From Stigmatella erecta (GTDB lineage Bacteria > Myxococcota > Myxococcia > Myxococcales > Myxococcaceae), in assembly GCF_900111745.1 (NCBI RefSeq), contig NZ_FOIJ01000005.1, positions 1 to 64,000 on the forward strand: 64,000 nucleotides of DNA. The letters are read 5' to 3'. The notes under the pieces are model-generated. The model saw nothing but the letters and a program-made list of their open reading frames with translations. It made no database searches and was not told the origin of the DNA. This document shows positions 52,504 to 61,709 of the stretch, piece by piece. The translations under genes and the position numbers were made by a program. Numbering within the stretch: position 1 is the first letter of the stretch; each line of letters opens with the position of its first letter.

Positions 52504-53529
52504 GTGGGGGCGCGGGCGTTCCTGACGCTGCTCCGTGCCTGGCCCGAAGCCCCGGGCACCGCCTTCTCCGGAGAGCCCGAGGCCCTGGTGCGCGCCGCCG
52601 CCCGGCACGGGCTCGCGGGCTTCATCGAGGAGGCCCTGGCGCACGCCGGGTGGGCGCTGCCGGACACCGCGCGCGAGGCCCTGCGCCGGGAGTCCCGGGG
52701 CAGCGCGGCGCGGGCCATCCGCGTGCACGCGCTCCTGCTGCGCAGCCTGGAGGCGCTCGCGGCGGTGGGGGTGGTGCCCGTGGTGCTCAAGGGCTCCGGC
52801 CTGGCCCGGCGGCTCTACCCGGAGCCGTTTCACCGGGCCACCACCGATGTGGACTTGCTCGTGGCCCCCGCGCAGGTGGAGGCCGCCTCCCGGGCGCTGG
52901 AGGGCCTGGGCCTTGTGCCCGTGGCCAGGCGGCCCGGGCAGGGCGGGGAGCACGCGCACCACCGGGAGTTTCATGGGCCGGCGGGGCTCGTGGAGCTGCA
53001 CTACCGGGCGCTCGCCACGGGGGGGCTGGCGCTGGAGGCCGGCGTGCTGCTGGCCCACGCGGAGGCGTTCGAGCTGGAGGGCCACCCGGTGCGGTACCTG
53101 CGCGCGGAGGAGGAGCTGGTGTACCTGGCCCTGCACGCGAGCAACCACCTGCTCCAGCGCCTCGCGTGGTTGATGGACCTGAAGCTGCTCCTGCGGGCGA
53201 ACCCGGCGCTGAGCTGGCCCCGGGTGGTGGAGGTGGCGCGGGGCACCGCGTTCCCGCACCTGGCGTGGTACGCGCTGGACGCCGCGCACCGGCTGCTGGG
53301 GCTCGCCGTGCCGCCGGAGGTGCTCGCGGCGCTGGCCCCGCCGCGCTGGCAGCGCGCCCTGGCCCAGCGCTTCTTCTCCGAGGAGCGGCTGCTCGGCGCG
53401 CGGCTCGCGGCGCACCGGGCGGAGTGGTTCGCCGTGAAGCTGCTGCTGGCGCCCCGGGTCCGGCCCATGGCGCGCTACGTGCTGTGGCGCCTGGGCGAGG
53501 CCCTGCCGTGGAAGGGCCCCCCGGCCTGA
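52504..53529 (+). CDS. nucleotidyltransferase family protein (PF14907-like), intact active-site motif
   Basis: From a GTG at 52504 the 341-aa protein shows the NTP_transf_5 pattern: VVLKGSGLARRLYP followed by RATTDVDLLV, where Asp115 and Asp117 would bind metal and nucleotide. The remainder is helical, with LVYLALHASNHLL typical of the family. Such proteins occur in polysaccharide and peptide-modification loci and presumably transfer a nucleotide to an unknown acceptor. It is co-transcribed with the WecA-like gene. A second, degenerate member lies at 56603. Confidence 0.82.
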   Translation: MGARAFLTLLRAWPEAPGTAFSGEPEALVRAAARHGLAGFIEEALAHAGWALPDTAREALRRESRGSAARAIRVHALLLRSLEALAAVGVVPVVLKGSGLARRLYPEPFHRATTDVDLLVAPAQVEAASRALEGLGLVPVARRPGQGGEHAHHREFHGPAGLVELHYRALATGGLALEAGVLLAHAEAFELEGHPVRYLRAEEELVYLALHASNHLLQRLAWLMDLKLLLRANPALSWPRVVEVARGTAFPHLAWYALDAAHRLLGLAVPPEVLAALAPPRWQRALAQRFFSEERLLGARLAAHRAEWFAVKLLLAPRVRPMARYVLWRLGEALPWKGPPA

Positions 53530-53557
53530 AGCCCGGGAGGCTTGCTGCCGCGGGAGG

Positions 53558-56404
53558 CTAGCGCTGGGCGGTGCTCGCCTTCTTCTGGGCGCTTTCCACC
53601 TTCACCGTGCGCCGCACCTGGGCGGTGAAGGGCGTGGGGGTGGCGGAGTCCTGGACGGTGTACGTCAGCAGGTAGGTGCCTGGCACATCGGTGTTCAGCG
53701 CGCCGGTGCGCACGACGGCCTGGTTCAGGTTGCCGAAGCAGCGGTCCGTGGCGGAGGCGCCCGGATCCTGGAAGACCGTGCCCACGGTGAGCGTCACCTG
53801 GGCGGGGCCGTTGAGGGTCAGCGCCGGGGGCGTGGTGTCCTTGACCAGCACGGTGCGGATCGCCTCCGCGTAGTGTCCCCAGCTGTCGTTGACCTGGTAC
53901 TGCACGGAGTACTCGCCCAGGGCCCCGCGGTTCGGGCCGGTGGCTCCCCCCTGGCCCGAGTTGAAGATCTTCACGGCCAGCGCTCCCTCGCACTCATCGG
54001 CGCCGATGGCGCCTGGGTCCACGTAGGGGATGCTCGCGTCGCACTCCAGCGTCATCTCCGCCTCGCCCCGCAGCGTCACCGTGGGCAGGGTCGCGTCGTT
54101 CACGTCCACGGGCCGGGTGCCGGAGGAGGTGGCCGTGTTGCCCGCGTCGTCCGTCACGCGGTAGGTGATTTCGGAGTGCGGCCGCTTTGGGTCGAAGCCC
54201 ACCAGCTCGATGCGCGAGGTGAGGTCTCCCTGGCAGGCATCCTGGGCCGTCGCGTCCTGGGGCAGCGCCTCGCCGCAGTTGAGCATCACGTAGGACAGGT
54301 TCGCCTTCAGCGTGGGCGGGGTGACGTCCACCACCGTCAGCGTCCCGGTGCACTGGTCGCTGTCCAGGCCGTCCGACACGGTCAGGGTGATGTCATGCGA
54401 GCCCAGGCCGAGGATGCCCGAGGCGGGGGTGTAGCTCCGGGTCAGCGGCTGGGGCCCGTGGTCCGGATCATGGCTGCCGTTGTCGATGGGGGTGCTCGCG
54501 GCGCTGTAGGAGGCCTTGCAGCTCGTGGCCTCGGCGGGCAGCGTGACCGCCTTGCAGACGGCCTCGGGGGGCACGTTCGCGGTGCCGCACGACAGCGTCA
54601 GCTCCTGGGACAGGCTGTTGTTGTCCTCGCGGCACTCGGTCACCGTCCCCTCGCCGGCGGCGTTGGCATCCGCCCGGACGAAGTAGGGCAGGAGCTGGTT
54701 GTGGAGCTCCGCCGTGAGGCGGACCTCCACGCTCTGGCCCGCGGGCAGGGGCGACTGCAGCGCCGCGACGCCGAGCAGGGTGCTCCCCGTGGCCGCGTCA
54801 CCCTGGTGGAAGGCGATGGGCACGCCCTGGGGCGCGCTGGCATCTCCCTGGTTGCGCACCGTGGCGACGAGCTGCGGCGGGGCGCCGGTGTGGGCACAGC
54901 CCACGGTGAGCGCGGTGACGGTGAGGTCCGGGATGGCGAAGGGGGACACGCCGTTGCCCTGCGTGTTGGCGCGGAAGGTGTTGAGGCCCGGGACGAGCCA
55001 GGGGGCGGCCGGGTGGGCGGGCAGGGTGCCGTCCGGATTCACGTGGGTGACGGAGTAGGCGTGCTGGTTCCAGATGCGGCGCGTGTTCACCCAGACACCG
55101 GTCTTCTCCCGGTACACGCGGATGCCCGCCACGCCGGAGACGAGGTAGTTGTTGGAGGGCACGACGAGCTCCGCGTGGGGGTCGCCGTCCACATCCACGA
55201 TGAGGGGGTTCTCGTAGGCGCTGCCCGAGCTGTGCGTCAGCGTGACGCGTGCCGCGCCGCTCGTCCCGTCGTAGATGCGCAGCCGCGTCTGGTCCGCGTG
55301 GACGAACTCCGCCTTGCCGTCCCCGTCGAAGTCGAACGCCACCGAGCTGCCGACGCCCGAGCTGGTGCCCTGGATGGGGCTGGCCCACTTCACGGTGCCG
55401 TCGGTTTCGATCACCGTGTAGCGGGTGCTGCCCGCCACGCCAATCTCGGGCTGTCCGTCCCCATCCACGTCCGCGATGGCGGGCGCACCGCCGGCCCCAC
55501 CGCCCTGGAGGCTCACCCGCCACAGGGGCGTGCAGTGGCTGTCCATCAGCGCCACGGTGCCGCCCGAGACGATGACCACCTCGCCCGCGGGGTCCGCGTT
55601 GAAGTTGCCCACGGCCGCCAGGCCCTGGCCGAGGCTCGGGTGGACGCACCGCAGCTGGCCGTCATGCTCGTAGATGGCGCGGCCGTTGATGACCTCCTGG
55701 AGGCCATCGCCGTCCAGGTCCACCGCGAACGACAGGGGGCCGAAGGTGCCGGGGCCTCCCGTGCCGTCGCTGCCCACCCACTTCAGCTCCCCGGTGGCGC
55801 TGAACACGTGGTTGCCGTTGAGGATCTCCACGCTCCCGTCGCCGTCCAGGTCCGCGAAGGACGGGCCGCCCCAGGTGTTGGTGGACTGCGAGGTGCGGAA
55901 CTTGAACTCCCCGTTGTGCTCGAAGCACAGCAGGCCCACGTCCCCTTCGGGCACGGTGCACAGCTCCACCTGGCCGTCATGGTCGATGTCGCCCGCGGCG
56001 AGCTGCGCCGAGCCCCGGACGCGGTACCGCGTGTCGGTGACCGTCCACAGCTCCTGGCCCGTGGCCCCGTTGAGCGCGCGCAGCACGCCGCCCGTCTGGG
56101 AGTTGCTGCCGGTGAAGGCGTTGAAGACGATGTCCGGTGTCCCATCCTGGTTCACGTCCACCACCACCGGGGTGGACATCACCTGCCGGAACTCCGGCAG
56201 GGTTGTGCCGCCGCCGGTCCATTCCCACTTCAACTCGGGCTGGAAGCTGGGGGCGGTGGGAGGCAGCTGGACGCACTGGGTTTGCAACTCCGTGCGCTGG
56301 TGGGCTGTCTCCCTGGGCGGCGGAGGGGGGGCGGTTTCGGTTCCGCAGGCCACGAAGGCCAGCGCGGTCACGACACCGATGCGCGCGCTCAAGACTCGAA
56401 TCAT
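53558..56404 (-). CDS. FG-GAP/VCBS-repeat lipoprotein with CARDB and HYR-like domains
   Basis: The 948-aa precursor has a signal peptide with lipobox FVAC. Residues about 70-430 hold seven calcium-binding D-x-D-x-D-G style repeats (for example DVNQDGTPDI, DLDGDGSVEI, DFDGDGKAEF), forming an FG-GAP beta-propeller. A CARDB-type domain (about 490-600) precedes HYR/DUF5011-like modules to the end (VTDDAGNTATSSGTRPV, TPPALTLNGPAQVTL). It should be a calcium-stabilised surface protein for binding. The ATG at 56404 has GGGAG seven bases upstream. It lies on the strand opposite the polysaccharide genes on both sides, between two related nucleotidyltransferase genes. Confidence 0.88.
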   Translation of the reverse strand: MIRVLSARIGVVTALAFVACGTETAPPPPPRETAHQRTELQTQCVQLPPTAPSFQPELKWEWTGGGTTLPEFRQVMSTPVVVDVNQDGTPDIVFNAFTGSNSQTGGVLRALNGATGQELWTVTDTRYRVRGSAQLAAGDIDHDGQVELCTVPEGDVGLLCFEHNGEFKFRTSQSTNTWGGPSFADLDGDGSVEILNGNHVFSATGELKWVGSDGTGGPGTFGPLSFAVDLDGDGLQEVINGRAIYEHDGQLRCVHPSLGQGLAAVGNFNADPAGEVVIVSGGTVALMDSHCTPLWRVSLQGGGAGGAPAIADVDGDGQPEIGVAGSTRYTVIETDGTVKWASPIQGTSSGVGSSVAFDFDGDGKAEFVHADQTRLRIYDGTSGAARVTLTHSSGSAYENPLIVDVDGDPHAELVVPSNNYLVSGVAGIRVYREKTGVWVNTRRIWNQHAYSVTHVNPDGTLPAHPAAPWLVPGLNTFRANTQGNGVSPFAIPDLTVTALTVGCAHTGAPPQLVATVRNQGDASAPQGVPIAFHQGDAATGSTLLGVAALQSPLPAGQSVEVRLTAELHNQLLPYFVRADANAAGEGTVTECREDNNSLSQELTLSCGTANVPPEAVCKAVTLPAEATSCKASYSAASTPIDNGSHDPDHGPQPLTRSYTPASGILGLGSHDITLTVSDGLDSDQCTGTLTVVDVTPPTLKANLSYVMLNCGEALPQDATAQDACQGDLTSRIELVGFDPKRPHSEITYRVTDDAGNTATSSGTRPVDVNDATLPTVTLRGEAEMTLECDASIPYVDPGAIGADECEGALAVKIFNSGQGGATGPNRGALGEYSVQYQVNDSWGHYAEAIRTVLVKDTTPPALTLNGPAQVTLTVGTVFQDPGASATDRCFGNLNQAVVRTGALNTDVPGTYLLTYTVQDSATPTPFTAQVRRTVKVESAQKKASTAQR

Positions 56405-56602
56405 GATGAACTCCCGGTAATTTTTGCTGCCCCGGACAGGCGGCAGTTCCAAGAGCTACGATTTTTTACGGTTTCCGTGCAATTATATATTTCCACGGTA
56501 AACAAAGCGTCATGGCGGAAGCCCTGGATTTCCGACTTCCTGCGCTGAGGTAGGAGGGGGTGGGTTGATTCCAGGGCGAGGGACTCTTAAAGGAGCGCCA
56601 CC
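56405..56602. promoter_or_regulatory. AT-rich divergent promoter region with inverted repeat
   Basis: This 198-nt gap includes an unusually AT-rich stretch (about 56460-56510). GTTTCCGTG at 56471-56479 and CACGGTAAAC at 56494-56503 form an imperfect inverted repeat around CAATTATATATTTC. The region serves the VCBS lipoprotein gene (minus) and the degenerate nucleotidyltransferase gene (plus). TATATT at 56486-56491 could be a -10 element for the plus strand with a weak TTTACG at 56465-56470. The dyad may be an operator. Confidence 0.35.
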
Positions 56603-57574
56603 ATGGCGCCGAGCCTGCTGGACCTGTTTCAGACCCTGACCTCCTTCGAGCCGCAGCGAGGCTCGCTTCGCGGTGCACCGTGGGAGGGCTTCGTGGATTG
56701 GGCCATCGCGCAGGGGTTGGGCCCCCTGGCAGCGTACAACCTGGAATACCGGTTGGGAGGAGGGGACGCGCCGGAATGGGCGCGGGACCGCCTGCTCTCG
56801 GTCTACCAGGGCACGGTCAACGACAACGTGATGAAACTTGTCCACTTCAAGCGGATGGTGGGCGTGCTGGAGGGGCGCAAGCTGGTGCTGCTCGGGGGCG
56901 CGGCGTTCGCCGACGCGCTCTACCCGCACGGGGGATTCCGCCCGCTGCTGGAGATTCAAATCCTCCTGCGCCGGTTGGACGTGGAGGGCTTCTCGGGCTT
57001 CCTGGCGCAGCAGGAGTTCAAGCCCGCGGAGGACGAGCAGGGCAGCGGCGCCGCGCGGGTGCTGTCGGATGGGCGCACGCTGATTCACCTCTTCGCGGAC
57101 GTGCTGGGCGCGGGGCGGCGCGAGGCGCTCAAGGGCGTGTTCGAGCGGGCGCACCCGCACCGCATCTACGGCCCGTCCCTGTTCCGGCCGGACCTGGAGG
57201 ACGCGGTGCTGCTCGTGTGCCTGGAGCAGGCGCGCCAGGGCTTCCAGATGCCGTGGCTGTCCTACGTGGACCTGCGGGAGCTGGTGACGGGGGCCTCCTG
57301 GATGGGGGGCGTCTACTCGCGGCCGCTGAACGGAGAGGTGCTCCGGGCGCGCGCCCAGGAGTGGCGGCTGGAGCGGGCGCTCTACACCTCGCTGTCCATT
57401 CTCGCCCGGCTCTACCCCCAGACGGCCCCGGTGGTGGAGGGCGCGCTGCCGCCCTTGCGCCGGGCCACGCGCGAGCTGCTGAACCGGCTGGTGGTGGAGC
57501 CCGCGAGCGGGGTGGGCCGCGCCTCGGCGCTGCGGGGGACCGACCGGCTCCGCCGCCTGCTGACCGGCCAGTGA
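56603..57574 (+). CDS. nucleotidyltransferase-like protein with degenerate active site
   Basis: The 323-aa protein resembles the PF14907-like protein at 52504 in length and layout. The segment LVLLGGAAFADALYP aligns with VVLKGSGLARRLYP, but the following RPLLEIQILL has Glu117 and Gln119 where the intact copy has the DxD aspartates (RATTDVDLLV). Loss of both acids argues against nucleotidyl transfer. It may be a partner or scaffold subunit, or a decaying duplicate, though the frame is complete. A hairpin and 75 bases separate it from ugd. Confidence 0.72.
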   Translation: MAPSLLDLFQTLTSFEPQRGSLRGAPWEGFVDWAIAQGLGPLAAYNLEYRLGGGDAPEWARDRLLSVYQGTVNDNVMKLVHFKRMVGVLEGRKLVLLGGAAFADALYPHGGFRPLLEIQILLRRLDVEGFSGFLAQQEFKPAEDEQGSGAARVLSDGRTLIHLFADVLGAGRREALKGVFERAHPHRIYGPSLFRPDLEDAVLLVCLEQARQGFQMPWLSYVDLRELVTGASWMGGVYSRPLNGEVLRARAQEWRLERALYTSLSILARLYPQTAPVVEGALPPLRRATRELLNRLVVEPASGVGRASALRGTDRLRRLLTGQ

Positions 57575-57576
57575 GC

Positions 57577-57599
57577 GGCCCCGCCCCGAGGGGGCGGCC
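57577..57599. terminator. GC hairpin between the degenerate transferase and ugd
   Basis: GGCC and CGCCCC at 57577-57587 can pair with GGGGCG and GGCC at 57590-57599 around a short loop. It starts two bases after the stop codon. The structure could end transcription or lower ugd expression; no T tract is present. Confidence 0.3.
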
Positions 57600-57649
57600 G
57601 GGGAGGCGGGAGACTTTCCCCGTCCCCCGCTCCCGCGTATGAGGGGGCC

Positions 57650-58951
57650 ATGCGCATCGCCATCATCGGTACGGGCTACGTGGGGCTGGTCGCGGGCACG
57701 TGCTTCGCGGACTCCGGCAATGAAGTCACCTGCGTGGACATCGATGCGCGGAAGATCCGCATGCTGCAGAACGGCGAGGTGCCGCTGTACGAGCCCGGCC
57801 TGGAGGAGCTGATCCGCAAGAACGTGCGCGAGCGCCGGCTGGCCTTCAGCACGGAGCTGGCCCCGGCGGTGGGGCCCGCGCAGGTGGTGTTCATCGCGGT
57901 GGGCACGCCCGAGGGGGAGTCCGGCGACGCGGACCTCCAGTACGTGCTGGCGGCGGCCGAGGACATTGGCCGGGCGCTGCGCCAGTACACGGTGGTGGTG
58001 AACAAGAGCACGGTGCCGGTGGGCACGGCGGACAAGGTGGCCGAGGTGCTCGCCCGCACGGCGCGGGTGGAGTTCGACGTCGTCTCCAACCCGGAGTTCC
58101 TCAAGGAGGGGGCGGCGCTGGAGGACTTCCTGAAGCCGGACCGGGTCGTCATCGGCACCGCGTCCGAGCGGGCGCGCCGGCTCATGGGCGAGCTGTACGC
58201 GCCCTTCGTCCGCACGGAGAACCCGGTGCTCTACATGGACAGCCGCTCGGCGGAGCTGACGAAGTACGCGGCCAACGCGATGCTCGCCACGCGCGTCTCC
58301 TTCATGAACGACGTGGCGGCGCTCTGCGAGAAGGTGGGCGCGGACGTGGACTTCGTGCGCAAGGCGCTGGGGGCGGACCGGCGCATCGGCTACCCGTTCC
58401 TCTTCCCGGGGGTGGGCTACGGCGGCTCGTGCTTCCCGAAGGACTTGAAGGCGCTGGTGGCCACGGGGCGGGAGCACGGCCTGGAGCTGGACCTGCTGCG
58501 CGCGGTGGACCGCACCAACGAGCGGCAGAAGCGGCTCCTGGTGGCCAAGGCGCTCAAGCACTTCGGGGGCTCGCTCGCGGGGCGCACCTTGGGCGTGTGG
58601 GGGCTGTCGTTCAAGCCGAAGACGGACGACATGCGCGAGGCGCCTTCCCTGGAAGTCATCGAGGGGCTGCTGGGCAAGGGAGCGCAGGTGGTGGCGCATG
58701 ATCCGGTGGCCGAGCGGGGCGCGCGGCGTTACTTCGGAGACCGCATCCGCTACGCGGCGCTGCCCTACGACGCGCTGGAGGGCGTGGACGCGCTCTGCAT
58801 CGTCACCGAATGGAACGAGTTCCGGCACCCGGACTTCGAGCGGATGAAGGCGCTGATGAAGACGCCGGTCATCTTCGATGGGCGCAACATTTATGACCCC
58901 GCGCGCATGCGGGAGCTGGGTTTTACCTACCTGGGCATTGGCCGGCGCTGA
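57650..58951 (+). CDS. ugd: UDP-glucose 6-dehydrogenase
   Basis: The 433-aa enzyme oxidises UDP-glucose twice with NAD to UDP-glucuronic acid. It starts with the NAD motif GTGYVGLVAG; the substrate region holds NKSTVPVGT and NPEFLKEG, the catalytic cysteine is Cys261 (GGSCFPKD), and the C-terminal domain has WGLSFKPKTDDMREAPS. The length is standard. UDP-glucuronate supplies acidic sugars to the surface polymer made by this locus. In some species the product is a precursor of xylose or galacturonate as well. Confidence 0.96.
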   Translation: MRIAIIGTGYVGLVAGTCFADSGNEVTCVDIDARKIRMLQNGEVPLYEPGLEELIRKNVRERRLAFSTELAPAVGPAQVVFIAVGTPEGESGDADLQYVLAAAEDIGRALRQYTVVVNKSTVPVGTADKVAEVLARTARVEFDVVSNPEFLKEGAALEDFLKPDRVVIGTASERARRLMGELYAPFVRTENPVLYMDSRSAELTKYAANAMLATRVSFMNDVAALCEKVGADVDFVRKALGADRRIGYPFLFPGVGYGGSCFPKDLKALVATGREHGLELDLLRAVDRTNERQKRLLVAKALKHFGGSLAGRTLGVWGLSFKPKTDDMREAPSLEVIEGLLGKGAQVVAHDPVAERGARRYFGDRIRYAALPYDALEGVDALCIVTEWNEFRHPDFERMKALMKTPVIFDGRNIYDPARMRELGFTYLGIGRR

Positions 58952-59134
58952 GCCGGATGCAGGACAGACGGCCAGGTCAGCGCGGCGCTTCGTGGCTTTC
59001 AAGACGTATGACTCAGCGCGGCACACCCCCGTGACTTGTCATTTCTTGTCTCATCGCCTCACAATCGGCCCCCCTTCCTGGTGATCTTCTTCCTGGCCCG
59101 GTTGTTCAACCCCCGTTCCCAGCGAGACACATTC

Positions 59135-60211
59135 ATGTCCCAGCTTGTCCTGAAGAGCCTTGGCTCGGCCGTGGTGGCCGTGGCCCTTACCGCCGCACCG
59201 TCCGCCCGGGCGGGCGCGTCGGATACCTCGGATGGCGCGTGCGGCAGCACCTCCGCGGGGTGGAACGCACCCAACGGCGCGCTCGTGCTCACGCGCGGCA
59301 GCGGCGGCCCCATCACCTCGGTGCTCAGCGGCGTGGGCGAGTACCGCACGCACTCGCTGCTGTCGCACGGCCCCGGTGGCGACGTCACCCACGAGACGAT
59401 GTACACCCCGGGCACCAACGGCTGGCCCACCTACTGCAGCACCCCGATGAAGGTGAACGAGCTGGCGTCCGGCTACCCGGGCGCGGCGCGCGTCAACCAG
59501 GGCGCCATCTACCAGTACCTCTATGGCGGCGGCGGGCTGGAGTACATCGCCTACCAGCGCAGCCGGTCCTCGGCGGGCTACGACACCAAGGGCGAGTCCA
59601 TCACCAACTGGATTCTCAACTCGATGCCCACGGTGGCCACCCAGTCCAAGAAGGACGGCGGCCAGTCGATCCTCCGCCTCAAGGGAGACAACGGGTATCC
59701 CCTGAATTACACGCTGTATCAGTACCGGGACCTGGAGGGCGTCAACACGGGCACCGCCGGCTGGAACAACGGCATGGTGTGCTCGACGCTGATTGCCTAC
59801 GCCCAGTTCCGGGCGGGGTTCGGCGCCGTGTCGGCCTACACGTATGACCATGCCACGCTCGTGAGCGCGGGCAACGCGCTCTACAACGCGGTGGAAACCG
59901 AGTGCAACACGGGCCTGGGCTTCTGGACGGACATCGGCTCCAAGGCCACCTGCTTCGAGGGCATCTGTGACGATGCCGCGCGCCAGGTGCGCAACTGTAT
60001 GGCGGCGGGCAACTGTGGCACCGACGACGGCAACGTCTGGTCCAGCATCGCCAACAACCCGAACACGGTGTCCCGGTCCATCAGCCCGGACCGCCTCGGA
60101 GGCTGGAGCGGCCACCCGTACAGCGGCACCGGCGCGAGCGTCTGGTCCTATGACACCTCGAACACGGTGCAGTGGAACTCGGGCGGCAACGTCTACGGCT
60201 GCTGGTTCTAA
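59135..60211 (+). CDS. secreted NlpC/P60-like (permuted papain-fold) protein, tentative
   Basis: The 358-aa product has a signal peptide (cut near residue 26, after ARA). A histidine near residues 73-78 (RTHSLLSHG) comes before a cysteine at 216 (NNGMVCSTLIAYAQ), the order found in circularly permuted NlpC/P60 and YiiX-type amidases, but overall similarity is weak. At least eight other cysteines (for example CFEGICDD and CMAAGNC) suggest disulfides. It precedes the PKD-domain gene by 15 bases, so both are probably made together. Possible role: wall or lipid hydrolysis at the envelope. I would not rule out another fold. Confidence 0.6.
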   Translation: MSQLVLKSLGSAVVAVALTAAPSARAGASDTSDGACGSTSAGWNAPNGALVLTRGSGGPITSVLSGVGEYRTHSLLSHGPGGDVTHETMYTPGTNGWPTYCSTPMKVNELASGYPGAARVNQGAIYQYLYGGGGLEYIAYQRSRSSAGYDTKGESITNWILNSMPTVATQSKKDGGQSILRLKGDNGYPLNYTLYQYRDLEGVNTGTAGWNNGMVCSTLIAYAQFRAGFGAVSAYTYDHATLVSAGNALYNAVETECNTGLGFWTDIGSKATCFEGICDDAARQVRNCMAAGNCGTDDGNVWSSIANNPNTVSRSISPDRLGGWSGHPYSGTGASVWSYDTSNTVQWNSGGNVYGCWF

Positions 60212-60226
60212 CCGGAGGAGCAACGC

Positions 60227-61693
60227 GTGAGCCGGAAGCGTCAAGTGGGGGCGGCAGCACTGGGAATCTGTGTGCTGGCCGGGCTCATCGCCTGGCTGGG
60301 CGGCGCGGAGGCTCCCGCGTCGCCGCCGCCGTCTCCCCCGCCTCCGGCCATGCCCGGCCCCCAGCGGGGCGGCTTCGAGCCTGCCCCCGTGGCCACGCAG
60401 TCCGCGCCCCCGGAGCGCCCCGCGGAAGTCCCGCCCGCGGCGGCGGATCCGGCCGCGCCGGTGATTGACGCCATCACCGTCGAGAAGACCGAGGTGTGCG
60501 AGGGCGAGGAGAACCTCATCAGCCTGCGCGCGCACGCGCCGGATGGCAGCGATGCCTTCCTGCACTACTCCGTGGGCGGGCGCCAGGGGCAGCGCATCCC
60601 GGTGCGCTCGTGGATCGCCGACGACGGGGAGTCTCCGAAGCTTGAGGTGAAGGTGTTCGGCCGTGACGGGAAGGTCACCGTGGCGGCCGGGCCCCCCTTC
60701 ACCGTGAAGCCGTGCAAGCCCGCCCGCTCGGCGTTCATCACCTCGCGGGTCCGCGCCAACACCTGGAGCGAGTTCGAGTTCGAGGTGAAGCTCGTCGAGA
60801 ACGCGGTGCCCGAGGGGGGCGTGGCGTTCCAGCCCCGCTCCTACGAGTGGAACTTCGGGGATGGGGAGACGGCCATCACCCAGACGCCGTACGCCCTGCA
60901 CAACTACGAGGGGCGCAAGCAGGACGCGATGTTCTCCCACCTCCTGGTGGAGGTGAAGGTGCGGGGGGATGTGGGCGAGCCCGTGGTGGGGCGCACCGCG
61001 CTCCAGCTCGTCAACCCGGCCTTCGAGGACCTGGCCACCAAGGGCGTGGTGACGCTCCTGGTGCAGCTCACCCCGCGCTTCCCGGAGCTGGGCAGCGATG
61101 GGGTGGTGCGCCAGAAGGTGCGCCTGTTCCACCACCAGGACCGGCCGGTGTTCGTCCACAACGCGGTGCGGTTCCGCCACCGGAGGACCCCCACCGAGCC
61201 CGGGGGACAGCAGGTGGTGGATCCCTCGGCGCTGCTCGGCTCCAGCACCATTCCTCCCGGCAAGGGGCTCGAGTTCGAGATCAAGCTGGACACGCGCAAG
61301 GAGCCGGACGTGTTCTCCGTGGAGCACTACGTGGAGGGCAAGGACTCGGAGGGCCGCCCGGCGCGGGGCGCCTTCTCGGTGATGCGGCCTCCGCCCCGGC
61401 CCACCAAGGACAACAGCCACCCCGTGGAGGATCCGCTGCTCAAGGCGAAGATCCTCGAGGCGCGCAAGCTGCTCAACCGCCCGTACGTGACGGATGAGGA
61501 CCTGTGGCAGCTCCAGCGCGAGGGGAAGTTCGCGAGCCTGGAGGCCCGCGCTCAGGCCGCGGCGGCGCAGCAGCCGGAGGAGGCGAATGCGCCGCCGGTG
61601 AAGGTGCCGGAGCCGCCGGCCTCGGGCCCCCTGGCCGCACCCGGCGAGCAGAACGGCAAGCCCCAGGCGCCCCCGAAGCCCCGGGGGCCGTGA
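60227..61693 (+). CDS. membrane-anchored or exported protein with PKD-like domain
   Basis: From a GTG at 60227 (GGAGGAG upstream) the 488-aa protein has one N-terminal hydrophobic segment (residues about 7-26), a Pro/Ala-rich linker to about 80, then beta-rich modules. YEWNFGDGETAITQTPY at about residues 206-222 is the PKD signature. Later parts contain ELGSDGVVRQKVRLFHH and a C-terminal charged helix with an Ala/Pro tail. It is probably anchored in the inner membrane facing the periplasm. It is co-transcribed with the NlpC-like gene and its role is unknown. Confidence 0.68.
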   Translation: MSRKRQVGAAALGICVLAGLIAWLGGAEAPASPPPSPPPPAMPGPQRGGFEPAPVATQSAPPERPAEVPPAAADPAAPVIDAITVEKTEVCEGEENLISLRAHAPDGSDAFLHYSVGGRQGQRIPVRSWIADDGESPKLEVKVFGRDGKVTVAAGPPFTVKPCKPARSAFITSRVRANTWSEFEFEVKLVENAVPEGGVAFQPRSYEWNFGDGETAITQTPYALHNYEGRKQDAMFSHLLVEVKVRGDVGEPVVGRTALQLVNPAFEDLATKGVVTLLVQLTPRFPELGSDGVVRQKVRLFHHQDRPVFVHNAVRFRHRRTPTEPGGQQVVDPSALLGSSTIPPGKGLEFEIKLDTRKEPDVFSVEHYVEGKDSEGRPARGAFSVMRPPPRPTKDNSHPVEDPLLKAKILEARKLLNRPYVTDEDLWQLQREGKFASLEARAQAAAAQQPEEANAPPVKVPEPPASGPLAAPGEQNGKPQAPPKPRGP

Positions 61694-61709
61694 GGCGGGG
61701 TGGGCGGTG

